This document shows, piece after piece, positions 1 through 6,660 of a stretch of 19,746 nucleotides of DNA (within the stretch, counting starts at the first letter, position 1; each line of letters opens with the position of its first letter). The stretch is from an uncultured Roseburia sp. Its GTDB lineage: Bacteria > Bacillota > Clostridia > Lachnospirales > Lachnospiraceae. The notes below the pieces were generated by a model. That model ran no database searches, was not told the origin of the DNA, and saw nothing but the letters and a program-made list of their open reading frames with translations. The position numbers were made by a program, and so were the translations under genes. The stretch is from NCBI GenBank assembly GCA_934317215.1, contig CAKREH010000045.1, positions 1 to 19,746 on the forward strand, in the 5' to 3' direction.

Positions 1-614
1 GAGTTCACTTTGAGCAGATTTGCCAGATGAGTCATATGCATGGAAGCAATCTCTTTTGGAGAAGGTGCTTCTTTTAATAAAGCATAGACAGCGTGTTGAT
101 GCAGACCGGATTTGAAAAAGTATTGAATCTCCGGAAAGACCTGATCAACATAGGTTGTCAGTTGAATTTTCAATCGGGTACGTTGCTTTATGGTTTTCTG
201 ACGGAAACGTCCCAATGCCTTAAGATCCATCATATCGAGATCGAAGAAGCTGACGAATCTGAGGTTGTCCTGCATCATAAGAGTTTTAGCAATCACGTAA
301 GTGTCGACCTTATCTGTCTTAGTTTTGCGAACGTTATTTTTTCGCATTTGACAGGTTTTGATGGGGTTCAACACACACACTTGGTAAAGCTCAGTAACAA
401 GGTATCGAACAAGGTTGTCACCGTAGTGTGCCGTTGACTCAAGACCGATGATGAGGCTGTTCTTATCGAATGATTCGAGTTTAGAGACCAGCAGTTGGAA
501 GCCATCAGCGTCATTTGTGAATTTGAACGGCTCAATGATTATTTCACCGTCGGAAGAAATCGCAGCGGCGAAATGGTTAAGTTTGGCAATATCAATGCCT
601 ACGTAAATTTTCAT
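1..614 (-). CDS. IS110-family transposase, partial (C-terminus beyond the window)
   Basis: Reading the minus strand from the ATG at 614, the frame stays open for 204 codons to the window edge, so the gene is cut by the edge rather than by a stop. It begins MKIYVGIDIAK and contains ESTAHYG near residue 61 and a KTDKVD motif near residue 103. These fit the RuvC-like DEDD catalytic domain of IS110 transposases: Asp in GIDIAK, Glu in LESTAHYG, Asp in TDKVD. The basic, helical stretch after residue 120 fits the domain linker of the family; the C-terminal Tnp domain with the catalytic serine would lie outside. A strong Shine-Dalgarno (AGGGAGG, 624-630) sits 9 nt upstream of the ATG. IS110 enzymes move the element with an RNA guide and leave no terminal inverted repeats. 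Intactness of the missing part cannot be judged. Confidence 0.9.
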   Translation of the reverse strand, partial: MKIYVGIDIAKLNHFAAAISSDGEIIIEPFKFTNDADGFQLLVSKLESFDKNSLIIGLESTAHYGDNLVRYLVTELYQVCVLNPIKTCQMRKNNVRKTKTDKVDTYVIAKTLMMQDNLRFVSFFDLDMMDLKALGRFRQKTIKQRTRLKIQLTTYVDQVFPEIQYFFKSGLHQHAVYALLKEAPSPKEIASMHMTHLANLLKVN

Positions 615-644
615 GAGGTTGTACCTCCCTTTCCTAAAGTCTGA

Positions 645-830
645 TACCATGATGTCCACCATCGATTATCATCGTAGACTTGATAGAAATAAGTACTCTG
701 AGTGAAAAACACTCCGGCAACATCCAGCTAATAAACAATTCAGATAAAGGTAGTGGCAATACACTCCAGTTGAGTAGTCAAGCTACAGAAAACAAATCAA
801 AAGTCCATAGTATCTGAATTGTATTGAACC
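645..830 (-). ncRNA. Candidate IS110 bridge RNA in the non-coding element end
   Basis: The roughly 230 bases upstream of the transposase hold no ORF but dense dyad symmetry. There is a perfect 11-bp inverted repeat (CAATTCAGATA at 736-746 with its complement at 811-821) enclosing 64 nt. A second outer stem pairs 651-655 with 720-724 and encloses a GAGTG/CACTC hairpin with a 5-nt loop at 700-714. Smaller hairpins lie at 651-663 and 663-674. In IS110-group elements the non-coding end 5' of the transposase gene encodes the bridge RNA, with target- and donor-binding loops. Two successive structured domains of this size fit that layout. Strand and ends are inferred from the transposase direction; the element boundary, probably near 830-850, cannot be fixed because IS110 ends carry no inverted repeats. 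Confidence 0.45.
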
Positions 831-854
831 ACGATATTAAAAGAAAGGAAATAT

Positions 855-1640
855 GTGATAATTAACTTCCTAATTATCATACAAGTATCTATGAAAAAAG
901 CATTTTCCATTATATTAAGAATTATTTGCGGTTATTGTGGAATCGTCTTTCTTTTGGGCGCTTTGGGTGGAGTTATAAATTGCTTTCTGAATTCTTCTGA
1001 AATAATTGCGTATTTAATATTGTCTATATTTTGTTTTACTATTGGATTTTTATTAACACGTTTTGCATTTGACAAACGAAAAGCAAACACTCCTTCGCAA
1101 AATCTTGCTAGTCCTGTAACTAATGACACTCACCAGTTGAATATTAACAGTATTCCTGCTAATACTTCTATAACTACTGAAAATTCTTCATATCCTATTG
1201 AACCTAGATATGAAGAAACAGGTAAATCTCCTGGCATAACACCTCGAAATCAGCGTTCTAACTGCAATTGCAATGGGTGTTCCAAACAAAATGTTTGCGA
1301 GTATGGATATATTATTTATGATGAATTTACAAAAGAAAGGTTAACACTAGCAGATAAATTTATCATGTTAAATACTTTTAAAATGGATTCTTTTAAACCC
1401 AATATTGATCGTTCTATAGATATCATCTGGGATATACAAGACTTATCCGATGCAAAAAAAATTATCACATACCCCAAGGATGTAATACAAAATACTCTTT
1501 TTTATTTGCAAGAAGAAAAGAAAATATATTTAGCTTTTGGAAAATGTGGTCGTGCTTATTTCAACTTTATGAATATGAATGGACCAATTAATAATTTAAA
1601 ATCCATTCTTAAAATAAATAAAACTCAAACCTTAAAATAA
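855..1640 (+). CDS. Unknown two-TM membrane protein with a cysteine cluster
   Basis: The 261-residue product is not recognised. From the GTG start it has two hydrophobic segments (about residues 17-42 and 50-68), then a Ser/Thr/Asn/Pro-rich low-complexity linker (about 77-135). A compact cysteine motif CxCxxCx5C follows at residues 137-148, and then a mixed alpha/beta domain of about 110 residues with a conserved-looking YGYIIYDEFT start. This looks like a membrane-anchored protein with a small metal-binding or disulfide-rich knot before a soluble domain. The GTG at 855 is preferred because a purine-rich AAAGGAAA lies just upstream; the in-frame ATG at 891 would give a normal signal-anchor start but has no ribosome site. 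Strongly AT-rich coding, like the following genes and unlike the chromosomal genes to the right, suggests acquired DNA. Confidence 0.6.
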   Translation: MIINFLIIIQVSMKKAFSIILRIICGYCGIVFLLGALGGVINCFLNSSEIIAYLILSIFCFTIGFLLTRFAFDKRKANTPSQNLASPVTNDTHQLNINSIPANTSITTENSSYPIEPRYEETGKSPGITPRNQRSNCNCNGCSKQNVCEYGYIIYDEFTKERLTLADKFIMLNTFKMDSFKPNIDRSIDIIWDIQDLSDAKKIITYPKDVIQNTLFYLQEEKKIYLAFGKCGRAYFNFMNMNGPINNLKSILKINKTQTLK

Positions 1641-1691
1641 AATATTTTTATAATCAGTCCAACATAGGAATTTGTATGAGAGGAATAATTT

Positions 1692-1919
1692 ATGAAATGC
1701 TTTTTATGTAATAGCAACATGACCATTTCTACCACTACTTACATGACAACATATAATAACTGTTACATTATCATCAAAAATGCACCTTGCTTAAAATGTG
1801 ATCAGTGTGGTGAAGAATACATTGACGGCATCACAATGCTGAAGATTGAAACCATTATTGGCAAATTAAAGCCTATGCTGACAGAAATTGCGATAGTCGA
1901 TTTTAAAAGTGCAGCTTAG
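1692..1919 (+). CDS. YgiT-type zinc finger protein (MqsA-like antitoxin N-domain)
   Basis: A 75-residue protein with CxxC at residues 3-6 and CxxC at 36-39, the second inside CDQCGEEY. This is the pattern of the YgiT/MqsA N-terminal zinc-binding domain. The C-terminal part (KIETIIGKLKPML onward) is the helical tail seen in short stand-alone family members; there is no helix-turn-helix repressor domain as in full-length MqsA. Family members are often antitoxins whose toxin partner is encoded immediately upstream, but no MqsR-like or DUF4258-like toxin is visible here. Either the partner was lost or the neighbouring unknown gene plays that part. Its stop codon overlaps the Shine-Dalgarno of the next small gene, so the two are probably cotranscribed. 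Confidence 0.75.
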   Translation: MKCFLCNSNMTISTTTYMTTYNNCYIIIKNAPCLKCDQCGEEYIDGITMLKIETIIGKLKPMLTEIAIVDFKSAA

Positions 1920-1934
1920 GGAGGCGCGATATTT

Positions 1935-2084
1935 ATGAAAATTTTTCCAAAACATTCATGGGATAATATTGAGACCGTAGCCCCAGATGAATGGGATTTA
2001 AAAATGTTGGCTAATGCAAAAGACAACCCAGATTGCAAAGAATTTATTTCGTCCGAAGAAGCTGTGAAAGAACTCGGCTTATAA
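1935..2084 (+). CDS. Small acidic antitoxin-like protein, 49 residues
   Basis: An ORF of 49 codons from ATG 1935 to TAA 2084, preceded by an excellent ribosome site (AGGGAGG, 1918-1924, 10 nt spacing) that overlaps the stop of the YgiT-type gene. The product is acidic and ends EFISSEEAVKELGL, an ending that resembles the C-termini of small RelB- or HicB-like antitoxins, but I do not recognise a specific family. The good Shine-Dalgarno and the coupling to the upstream gene are the main reasons to call it real. No matching toxin follows; the next DNA is the tail of an ImmA/IrrE-like gene in another frame. Confidence 0.55.
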   Translation: MKIFPKHSWDNIETVAPDEWDLKMLANAKDNPDCKEFISSEEAVKELGL

Positions 2085-2085
2085 C

Positions 2086-2289
2086 AATCAAGTCGGTCTG
2101 CGTGGTATCATCGATGCATATTTACACAACTGTCAAAACCTGTTTGAAACGGCAGAATATCTCGGAGTTACCGAAGAGTTTTTAAATGACAGCCTAACAT
2201 ACTACACAAATAAATACGGTGTATGCACACAGCTTGATAATTATGTTATATTTTTCCAGCCAAATATAGGTGTTATGGAACTAATTTAG
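2086..2289 (+). pseudogene. 3' remnant of an ImmA/IrrE-type metallopeptidase gene
   Basis: One frame ending at TAG 2289 reads about 66 codons of protein-like sequence. It contains ETAEYLGVTEEFLNDSL (a helix-turn-helix-like segment) followed by a YYTNKYG and VIFFQPNIG ending. This resembles the C-terminal end of ImmA/IrrE family proteins, which remove phage or ICE repressors. The frame is closed by a stop at 2065-2067 and has no start codon or ribosome site of its own, and the zinc-binding HExxH part is absent. It therefore appears to be the tail of a gene whose front was deleted when the small gene at 1935-2084 became joined to it. The family assignment rests on memory of short C-terminal features and is moderate. 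Confidence 0.45.
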
Positions 2290-2324
2290 AACTATTGACC
2301 AGCAAAGTAACAAAGGAGAAGAAT

Positions 2325-3368
2325 ATGGATTTTTCAGATCAACTTAAGGATTTTACTATTAGAATTTCAAAATTAAAAGACAATATAAATACAGAAGAAG
2401 CAACTAAAACTTCTATTGTGCTTCCATTTTTCAGTTTACTTGGATATGATATTTTTAATCCACTTGAATTTGTTCCAGAATATACCGCTGATACGGGTAC
2501 AAAAAAGGGTGAAAAAGTTGATTATGCTGTCATGCAAAATGGCGATCCAATCATGATCATAGAAGTGAAATCCGTAAATACCGATCTTAATTCCAAGCAT
2601 ATCAACCAGTTGTTCAGATATTTCACTGTAACAAAAGCGCGATTTGGAATATTAACAAATGGAATTGTATACAGATTCTACTCCGACTTAGAAGAAACAA
2701 ATAAGATGGATCTCACACCATTCCTTGAAATCAACCTTCTTGATATGAAGCCAGACTCTGTTTTTGAATTAAAAAAATTCTGCAAAGAATCTTTTGATAT
2801 GAAAGGCATTCTGGACAGCGCTTCTGAACTAAAATATACATCCTTGCTCAAAAATGCGATTGCAGAACAATTCACTGATCCATCCGAACAATTTGTTCGC
2901 GCCTTAATAAAAAACATTTATAACGGTACAAAGACACAGGCGGTCATTGATAAATTTCGCGAGTTAACAATTATTGCCATGAACGATTACATATCAGATG
3001 TTTTGAATGATAGACTTCAAAATGTTATATCATCTGATAGCAAAAACATTTCCGATGTAAAACCAGTTCAAGAAAAAGGACTTCCTTTTCTTCCACAGGA
3101 ACTGGAAACTCTTGACTACATTAAAAATATGATTCATGCAGAAAATGTTATCTACAAAAAAACCTCTCAATACGCATATATGCATATTGCAGGTTCTCAA
3201 TATAAATGGATTTTCCGTGTTTATGTCCGTCAGGACAAGTGTCTCTTTGTATTGCATAAATTCAGTGACACAGACTATGAAACAGAGTACTTTTTTGATG
3301 AGGTTGAACTATTGTCGCAGATTCAATCTCTTATCGAAGATACCTATAAAAAATGCAAGCAAATGTAG
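2325..3368 (+). CDS. Type I restriction HsdR-N-like nuclease domain protein, lone
   Basis: A 347-residue protein starting at ATG 2325, chosen over an in-frame TTG at 2295 because AAGGAG lies 6 nt upstream of it. Residues 25-115 carry a PD-(D/E)xK nuclease core: KVDYAVM with Asp66, then IIEVKS with Glu80 and Lys82, then HINQLFRYF and GILTNG. This is the pattern of the HsdR N-terminal (HSDR_N_2) family usually annotated as type I restriction endonuclease. No helicase motor, HsdM or HsdS gene is nearby, so it is not a complete restriction enzyme. The C-terminal 200 residues are helical and end in a small beta-rich piece. Such solo proteins are common on prophages and integrative elements; the actual substrate is unknown. 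Confidence 0.8.
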   Translation: MDFSDQLKDFTIRISKLKDNINTEEATKTSIVLPFFSLLGYDIFNPLEFVPEYTADTGTKKGEKVDYAVMQNGDPIMIIEVKSVNTDLNSKHINQLFRYFTVTKARFGILTNGIVYRFYSDLEETNKMDLTPFLEINLLDMKPDSVFELKKFCKESFDMKGILDSASELKYTSLLKNAIAEQFTDPSEQFVRALIKNIYNGTKTQAVIDKFRELTIIAMNDYISDVLNDRLQNVISSDSKNISDVKPVQEKGLPFLPQELETLDYIKNMIHAENVIYKKTSQYAYMHIAGSQYKWIFRVYVRQDKCLFVLHKFSDTDYETEYFFDEVELLSQIQSLIEDTYKKCKQM

Positions 3369-3409
3369 CTTATAATTTTCCCCATTTTCATCAAAAGGAG
3401 GTACACGCT

Positions 3410-3955
3410 ATGCCATTACCAAAAGAAACCACTTACACCTCAAAAGACTACTGGAATCTTCCAGATGATAAACGTGCAGAATTAATCAATGGTCAGCTTT
3501 ATGCTTTAGCGGCACCAAGTTTTTTACACCAAAAGCTGTCGCTCTCTCTTTCCAGAAAAATAGCTGATTATATCGACTACAACAATGGTACCTGTGAAGT
3601 TGTTCCTGCCCCATTTGCAGTTAATTTAGATGCAGATGATAAAATATACGTTGAACCGGATATCAGCGTTATTTGCGACAGATCAAAGATTGATGATCGC
3701 GGATGCAATGGTGCACCGGACTTTATTATCGAAATCGTATCACCATCCAGCCGGAAAATGGATTATACTACCAAAAATGCTTTATATTCTGATGCCGGAG
3801 TCCGTGAATACTGGATTGTTGATCCTGAGAAACAGCGTACGACTATTTACCGCTATGAAGAAGATGCCGCGCCTATGGTCCTTCCATTTCAACAAGATAT
3901 CACCGTAGGAATTTATGGCGATTTGAATATCAATATTGCAGAATTACTGAAATAA
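3410..3955 (+). CDS. Uma2-family endonuclease (DUF820-like)
   Basis: A 181-residue protein of standard length for the family. The start is ATG 3410 because AAAGGAGG precedes it; an upstream in-frame ATG at 3353 lies inside the end of the previous gene. The PD-(D/E)xK signature of Uma2 proteins is complete: EPDIS with Asp84, FIIEIVSPS with Glu108, a Lys in the YTTKNALY segment (residue 122), then the hallmark GVREYWIVDP. The N-terminal DYWNLPDDKRAELINGQ also fits the family. The role is unproven: Uma2 proteins are predicted nucleases, abundant in cyanobacteria and scattered in Firmicutes. It is 41 bp downstream of the HsdR-N-like gene and probably in the same transcript. Confidence 0.85.
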   Translation: MPLPKETTYTSKDYWNLPDDKRAELINGQLYALAAPSFLHQKLSLSLSRKIADYIDYNNGTCEVVPAPFAVNLDADDKIYVEPDISVICDRSKIDDRGCNGAPDFIIEIVSPSSRKMDYTTKNALYSDAGVREYWIVDPEKQRTTIYRYEEDAAPMVLPFQQDITVGIYGDLNINIAELLK

Positions 3956-4015
3956 TAACCCCCACCCTCTGCCAGCCTGTTTCAACCAATAAAACTTTTA
4001 TTAGGAGAACATTAT

Positions 4016-4864
4016 ATGTCGATGGAAATAACAAAAGAAAACGTTATCATGAATAAAAAAGAAGCCATAAAATCATTAAATAAGTTACTTGAATATTACA
4101 TAAATGATCCTTCTGGCGCACATTTAAAAAAAGCAAATTTAATTTCATATTGGATTAAGGATTACACTAACTTTATTAAATTCGAAGAATCTTTCGATCC
4201 AACTAGAAATATTTCATACAAAAGGGGAAATATTATTAAATTAAATTTTGGTTTCAATATTGGAAGTGAATATGGCGGGCTTCATTACGGCGTTGTTCTA
4301 GATAATCACAACTCTCATAATTCCCCAGTAGTAACTGTTATTCCCCTTACTTCCGTTAAAGCTGATAAAATTACACATTCAAATAGTGTTGAGCTAGGGA
4401 ATGAAATATATCGTTCATTAAAATTAAAATACGATACTATTTCCAAATCGCTTGCTGATGAGCAAGATGAGATTTCCGAAATGCTTTCGATGGCAAAAGT
4501 TCTTTCATCTCTTACAGATAAAGCTCTTAAGGACACAGAAAATTCAGAACGTGACAGTGAAGATTTTGTCAAACATTTGCATACTGCAGAAACATATTTG
4601 ACTGCGGTGAAAAAAATTCAAGAATTATGGGAAACTAAAAAACAACATAATGCTGAGGAAGTGGATTATCTCAATAAAATCGGGAAAGAGATATCCCATA
4701 TGAAAGAAGGAAGTATTGCTCTTGTAAATCAGATTACAACAATTAGTAAAATCCGCATTTTTGACCCTCGTAATTTAAAAGGTGTATTGTCAGGCGTTTC
4801 TCTTTCAGAAGAAAGTATGGAAAAAATCAACCAAAAAGTAAAAGAATTATACACTTTTCATTAG
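4016..4864 (+). CDS. PemK/MazF-like protein with a helical insertion in the toxin fold
   Basis: A 282-residue protein with AGGAG 9 nt before the ATG. Residues 69-131 match the first half of the MazF/PemK fold: KRGNIIKLNFG, GSEYGGLHYGVVL with Asp and Asn following, then VTVIPLTS. Residues 231-249 (EGSIALVNQITTISKIRI) match the later MazF strand that normally follows within about 20 residues. Between them lie about 100 charged, helical residues (132-230), and a further 65 residues precede the fold. MazF toxins are sequence-specific endoribonucleases of about 110 residues, so this is a much enlarged version. No antitoxin gene is adjacent; the insert or the N-terminal extension could take that part, which is only a guess. 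AT-rich composition matches the genes to the left. Confidence 0.75.
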   Translation: MSMEITKENVIMNKKEAIKSLNKLLEYYINDPSGAHLKKANLISYWIKDYTNFIKFEESFDPTRNISYKRGNIIKLNFGFNIGSEYGGLHYGVVLDNHNSHNSPVVTVIPLTSVKADKITHSNSVELGNEIYRSLKLKYDTISKSLADEQDEISEMLSMAKVLSSLTDKALKDTENSERDSEDFVKHLHTAETYLTAVKKIQELWETKKQHNAEEVDYLNKIGKEISHMKEGSIALVNQITTISKIRIFDPRNLKGVLSGVSLSEESMEKINQKVKELYTFH

Positions 4865-4881
4865 TTTTAGTAATATTTTTA

Positions 4882-4910
4882 TTGACTGCGAGCATAATAT
4901 ATACTATAAT
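4882..4910 (+). promoter_or_regulatory. Near-consensus SigA promoter upstream of the recombinase
   Basis: TTGACT at 4882-4887 and a perfect TATAAT at 4905-4910 are separated by 17 bp, so transcription should start near 4917. It lies just after the stop of the MazF-like gene and about 150 bp before the recombinase start. It is one of the strongest promoter matches in the window. Confidence 0.8.
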
Positions 4911-4916
4911 AAGTCT

Positions 4917-5014
4917 GATGTTGGAAAGTTTATTTTCCATAAATATCGCCTTTAGGGCATAAAAGAAGATATCAACTTATTATGTGAGAGCCTCGTAGAA
5001 ATACGAGGCTCTTT
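4917..5014 (+). ncRNA. Structured leader or small RNA ahead of the recombinase gene
   Basis: From the predicted start near 4917 to the terminator at 5014 the transcript would be about 98 nt with no ORF. It can form a multibranched fold: GTTG (4920-4923) pairs with CAAC (4973-4976), enclosing a GGAAA/TTTCC hairpin (4923-4938) and a GCC/GGC hairpin around 4948-4958, followed by the strong terminator stem. It could be a free small RNA or a leader that limits read-through into the recombinase. I recognise no known riboswitch class. Existence is inferred from promoter plus terminator only. Confidence 0.4.
4986..5014 (+). terminator. Intrinsic terminator or attenuator upstream of the recombinase
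   Basis: A perfect 11-bp stem (AGAGCCTCGTA, 4987-4997, with its complement at 5002-5012) is closed by a GAAA tetraloop and followed by only a short run of T. It lies between the promoter at 4882-4910 and the recombinase ribosome site, so it may stop the upstream operon, end a small RNA, or attenuate recombinase expression. Confidence 0.75.
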
Positions 5015-5061
5015 ACGTTATTATAATAAACCCCACTCTAAAATAAAAGGAGTGATACCTT

Positions 5062-6633
5062 ATGCCAAACACCGAATCATTCACTGTAAATGAAGTCTTA
5101 GTCTATCTCCGCAAGTCCCGGTCCGACAGCCCGGATATGTCTGTGGAGGAAGTTCTCCGCAAACACGAGGAAATGATCCAGCAATATGCCTCCACGCACT
5201 TCTGCTCTCCGATCCCGGAGAAAAACATTTTCCGCGAAGTCGTCTCCGGCGAGACGATTGATTCCAGACCACAGATAAAAAATCTGCTGAAAATGATCGA
5301 GTCCGAACAGTTTAAAGCTGTCCTTGTTGTGGAGCCGCAGCGTTTATCCCGCGGTGATCTTGAGGACTGCGGCAGGCTGATCAATATCCTCCGGTATACA
5401 AATACAACAGTTCTCACGCTCACGCACTCTTTCAACCTGCAGGAAGAATATGAACGCAAGTTTTTTGAGATGGAGATCACTAGGGGCAATGACTACCTGG
5501 AATACACCAAGCGTATCTTAAAGCGCGGGCGTGAGGCTTCTGTTGCCAAAGGGAATTATATCGGCTCTGTGGACCCATACGGCTATAAGAAAGCAGTTAT
5601 CAAAAAAGATGGCGTCACCTGCCACACATTGGAGATCATCTCGGAGGAAGCCGATACGGTAAAACTGATCCATGAACTTTACGCTTACACACCGGAGGGC
5701 ATCGGCTTTACGAACATTGCGCACAAGCTGGACGCCATGCATATTAAGCCAAAGAAAGCAGCTCACTGGACACCGGCGATCATCAGCTCTATCTTATGCA
5801 ACCCGCTCTATCTCGGCATGGTCCGGTGGAACAACCGAAAGGTCGTAAAATATATTAACGAGGGTCAGTTGGCAAAAGCGCGCCCGCAAAACTCTGAGGC
5901 GAAATATTACAAAGGGTTGCATGAGCCGATCATCACCCAAGAATTGTATGATGCCTGCATGGCAAGACGCGGGACCAATCCGAGCCTGCGCAGGAACAAA
6001 GAGCTCTGCAATCCGTTTGCCGGTCTGCTCTACTGCGGCACCTGCGGCCATGCCATGTCACTTAAGATCTACAAAAATCACAATTCCGTCTCTCAGATGA
6101 TGCTCTGCAACCATCAGGCTTACTGCCATACCAAATCTGTACTCTATTCTGCCTTTTTAAGGCGTTTTATCTCTTCCATGGAAGAGACTCTGAATGACTT
6201 TGAATTGGCGCAGAAATCGGATGACGGCAGGGCGCAGGCGATCAGTAAAACGATCGTGGTCAATCTGGAAAACAAACTGAAAAAGCTGAATGAAAAAGAC
6301 GCCAGGCAAAAAGATGCCTACGAGGACGGGATCTATTCCAAAGAGGAATTTTTAGAGCGGAATGTCAGGACACAGCAGGATATCGCATCCACGATCATTG
6401 CGTTAGAGGATGCCAGGGCAAAGAAAGCCGACATTATTGATTATGAGGAAAAGATAAGACGTTTTAAGGACTGTCTCCATGCCCTGAATGATCCAAAGCT
6501 GTCGGCAGCCGAGAAGAACCGGTTCTTAAAATCCTGTGTTGACAAAATCTTATATTATAATAATATGGAGTCAAAAGCAGGAATCGGGCGGTACATAGAA
6601 AATGTTTTTTCCCTGGAAATCCAATATAAATAA
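5062..6633 (+). CDS. Large serine recombinase (site-specific integrase/excisionase)
   Basis: A 523-residue enzyme, typical length for large serine recombinases, with AAAGGAG ahead of ATG 5062. The resolvase domain holds YLRKSRS with the likely catalytic Ser19, the VSGETIDSRP motif (61-70) and EPQRLSRGD with Arg94 and Arg97. The recombinase domain (about 165-300) contains GSVDPYGY and the SSILCNPLYLGMVRWN segment. The zinc ribbon uses Cys325, Cys328, Cys349 and Cys355, and a long coiled coil spans about 395-470. Such enzymes cut both att sites through a phosphoserine intermediate and integrate or excise phages, ICEs and skin-like elements. It is less AT-rich than the cargo genes. Its stop lies only about 20 bp from a truncated cotJC reading frame, which places it at the end of its element. 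Confidence 0.93.
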   Translation: MPNTESFTVNEVLVYLRKSRSDSPDMSVEEVLRKHEEMIQQYASTHFCSPIPEKNIFREVVSGETIDSRPQIKNLLKMIESEQFKAVLVVEPQRLSRGDLEDCGRLINILRYTNTTVLTLTHSFNLQEEYERKFFEMEITRGNDYLEYTKRILKRGREASVAKGNYIGSVDPYGYKKAVIKKDGVTCHTLEIISEEADTVKLIHELYAYTPEGIGFTNIAHKLDAMHIKPKKAAHWTPAIISSILCNPLYLGMVRWNNRKVVKYINEGQLAKARPQNSEAKYYKGLHEPIITQELYDACMARRGTNPSLRRNKELCNPFAGLLYCGTCGHAMSLKIYKNHNSVSQMMLCNHQAYCHTKSVLYSAFLRRFISSMEETLNDFELAQKSDDGRAQAISKTIVVNLENKLKKLNEKDARQKDAYEDGIYSKEEFLERNVRTQQDIASTIIALEDARAKKADIIDYEEKIRRFKDCLHALNDPKLSAAEKNRFLKSCVDKILYYNNMESKAGIGRYIENVFSLEIQYK

Positions 6634-6660
6634 CCATATCCAACGTATCTGTACCTATGA
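6634..6660. other. Probable right attachment junction of the recombinase element
   Basis: Similarity to CotJC begins abruptly at 6659 (codon for Glu in ELAHLEM), only 25 bp after the recombinase stop; the codons before it do not read as CotJC. Full-length relatives have a GTEELAHLEM-type segment here, while this frame reads CTYELAHLEM, so the crossover is likely within a few bases of 6650-6658. The exact core cannot be defined without the other end of the element or an uninterrupted relative. Confidence 0.5.

Larger units (their letters stand above)
1..6655. mobile_element. Putative integrated element with serine recombinase (left end not in the window)
   Basis: The recombinase sits at the junction with a split cotJC gene, and everything to its left reads as accessory: an IS110 copy, toxin-antitoxin-like genes, solo nucleases and a decayed ImmA/IrrE-like gene, all more AT-rich than the genes right of 7000. 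No 5' half of cotJC is found between 1 and 5062, so the left boundary is outside. Whether all of this belongs to a single element or to stacked insertions cannot be decided. Confidence 0.5.

Noticed and set aside
93..437. Plus-strand ORF of 114 codons at the left end
   Set aside because: It lies opposite the IS110 transposase frame, which has clear DEDD motifs and a ribosome site; the plus-strand product resembles nothing and has no ribosome site.
2295..2324. TTG start at 2295 for the HsdR-N-like gene
   Set aside because: The ATG at 2325 has AAGGAG at 6 nt, while the TTG has no ribosome site and the ribosome site would fall inside the coding sequence.
3985..4002. AATAAAACTTTTATT dyad after the Uma2 gene as a terminator
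   Set aside because: The arms meet with a single-base loop and contain only A-T pairs, so no stable hairpin is expected; transcription probably continues into the MazF-like gene.
4870..4905. Possible sporulation sigma factor (SigE or SigK) promoter before the recombinase
   Set aside because: GCATAATATA resembles a SigK -10, but no AC-type -35 lies at the right distance and no good SigE -35 is found; the overlapping SigA promoter explains the sequence better.
4917..5014. A known riboswitch class in the leader before the recombinase
   Set aside because: No recognisable conserved core of the common classes (SAM, TPP, FMN, lysine, purine, c-di-GMP, glycine, T-box) could be found.
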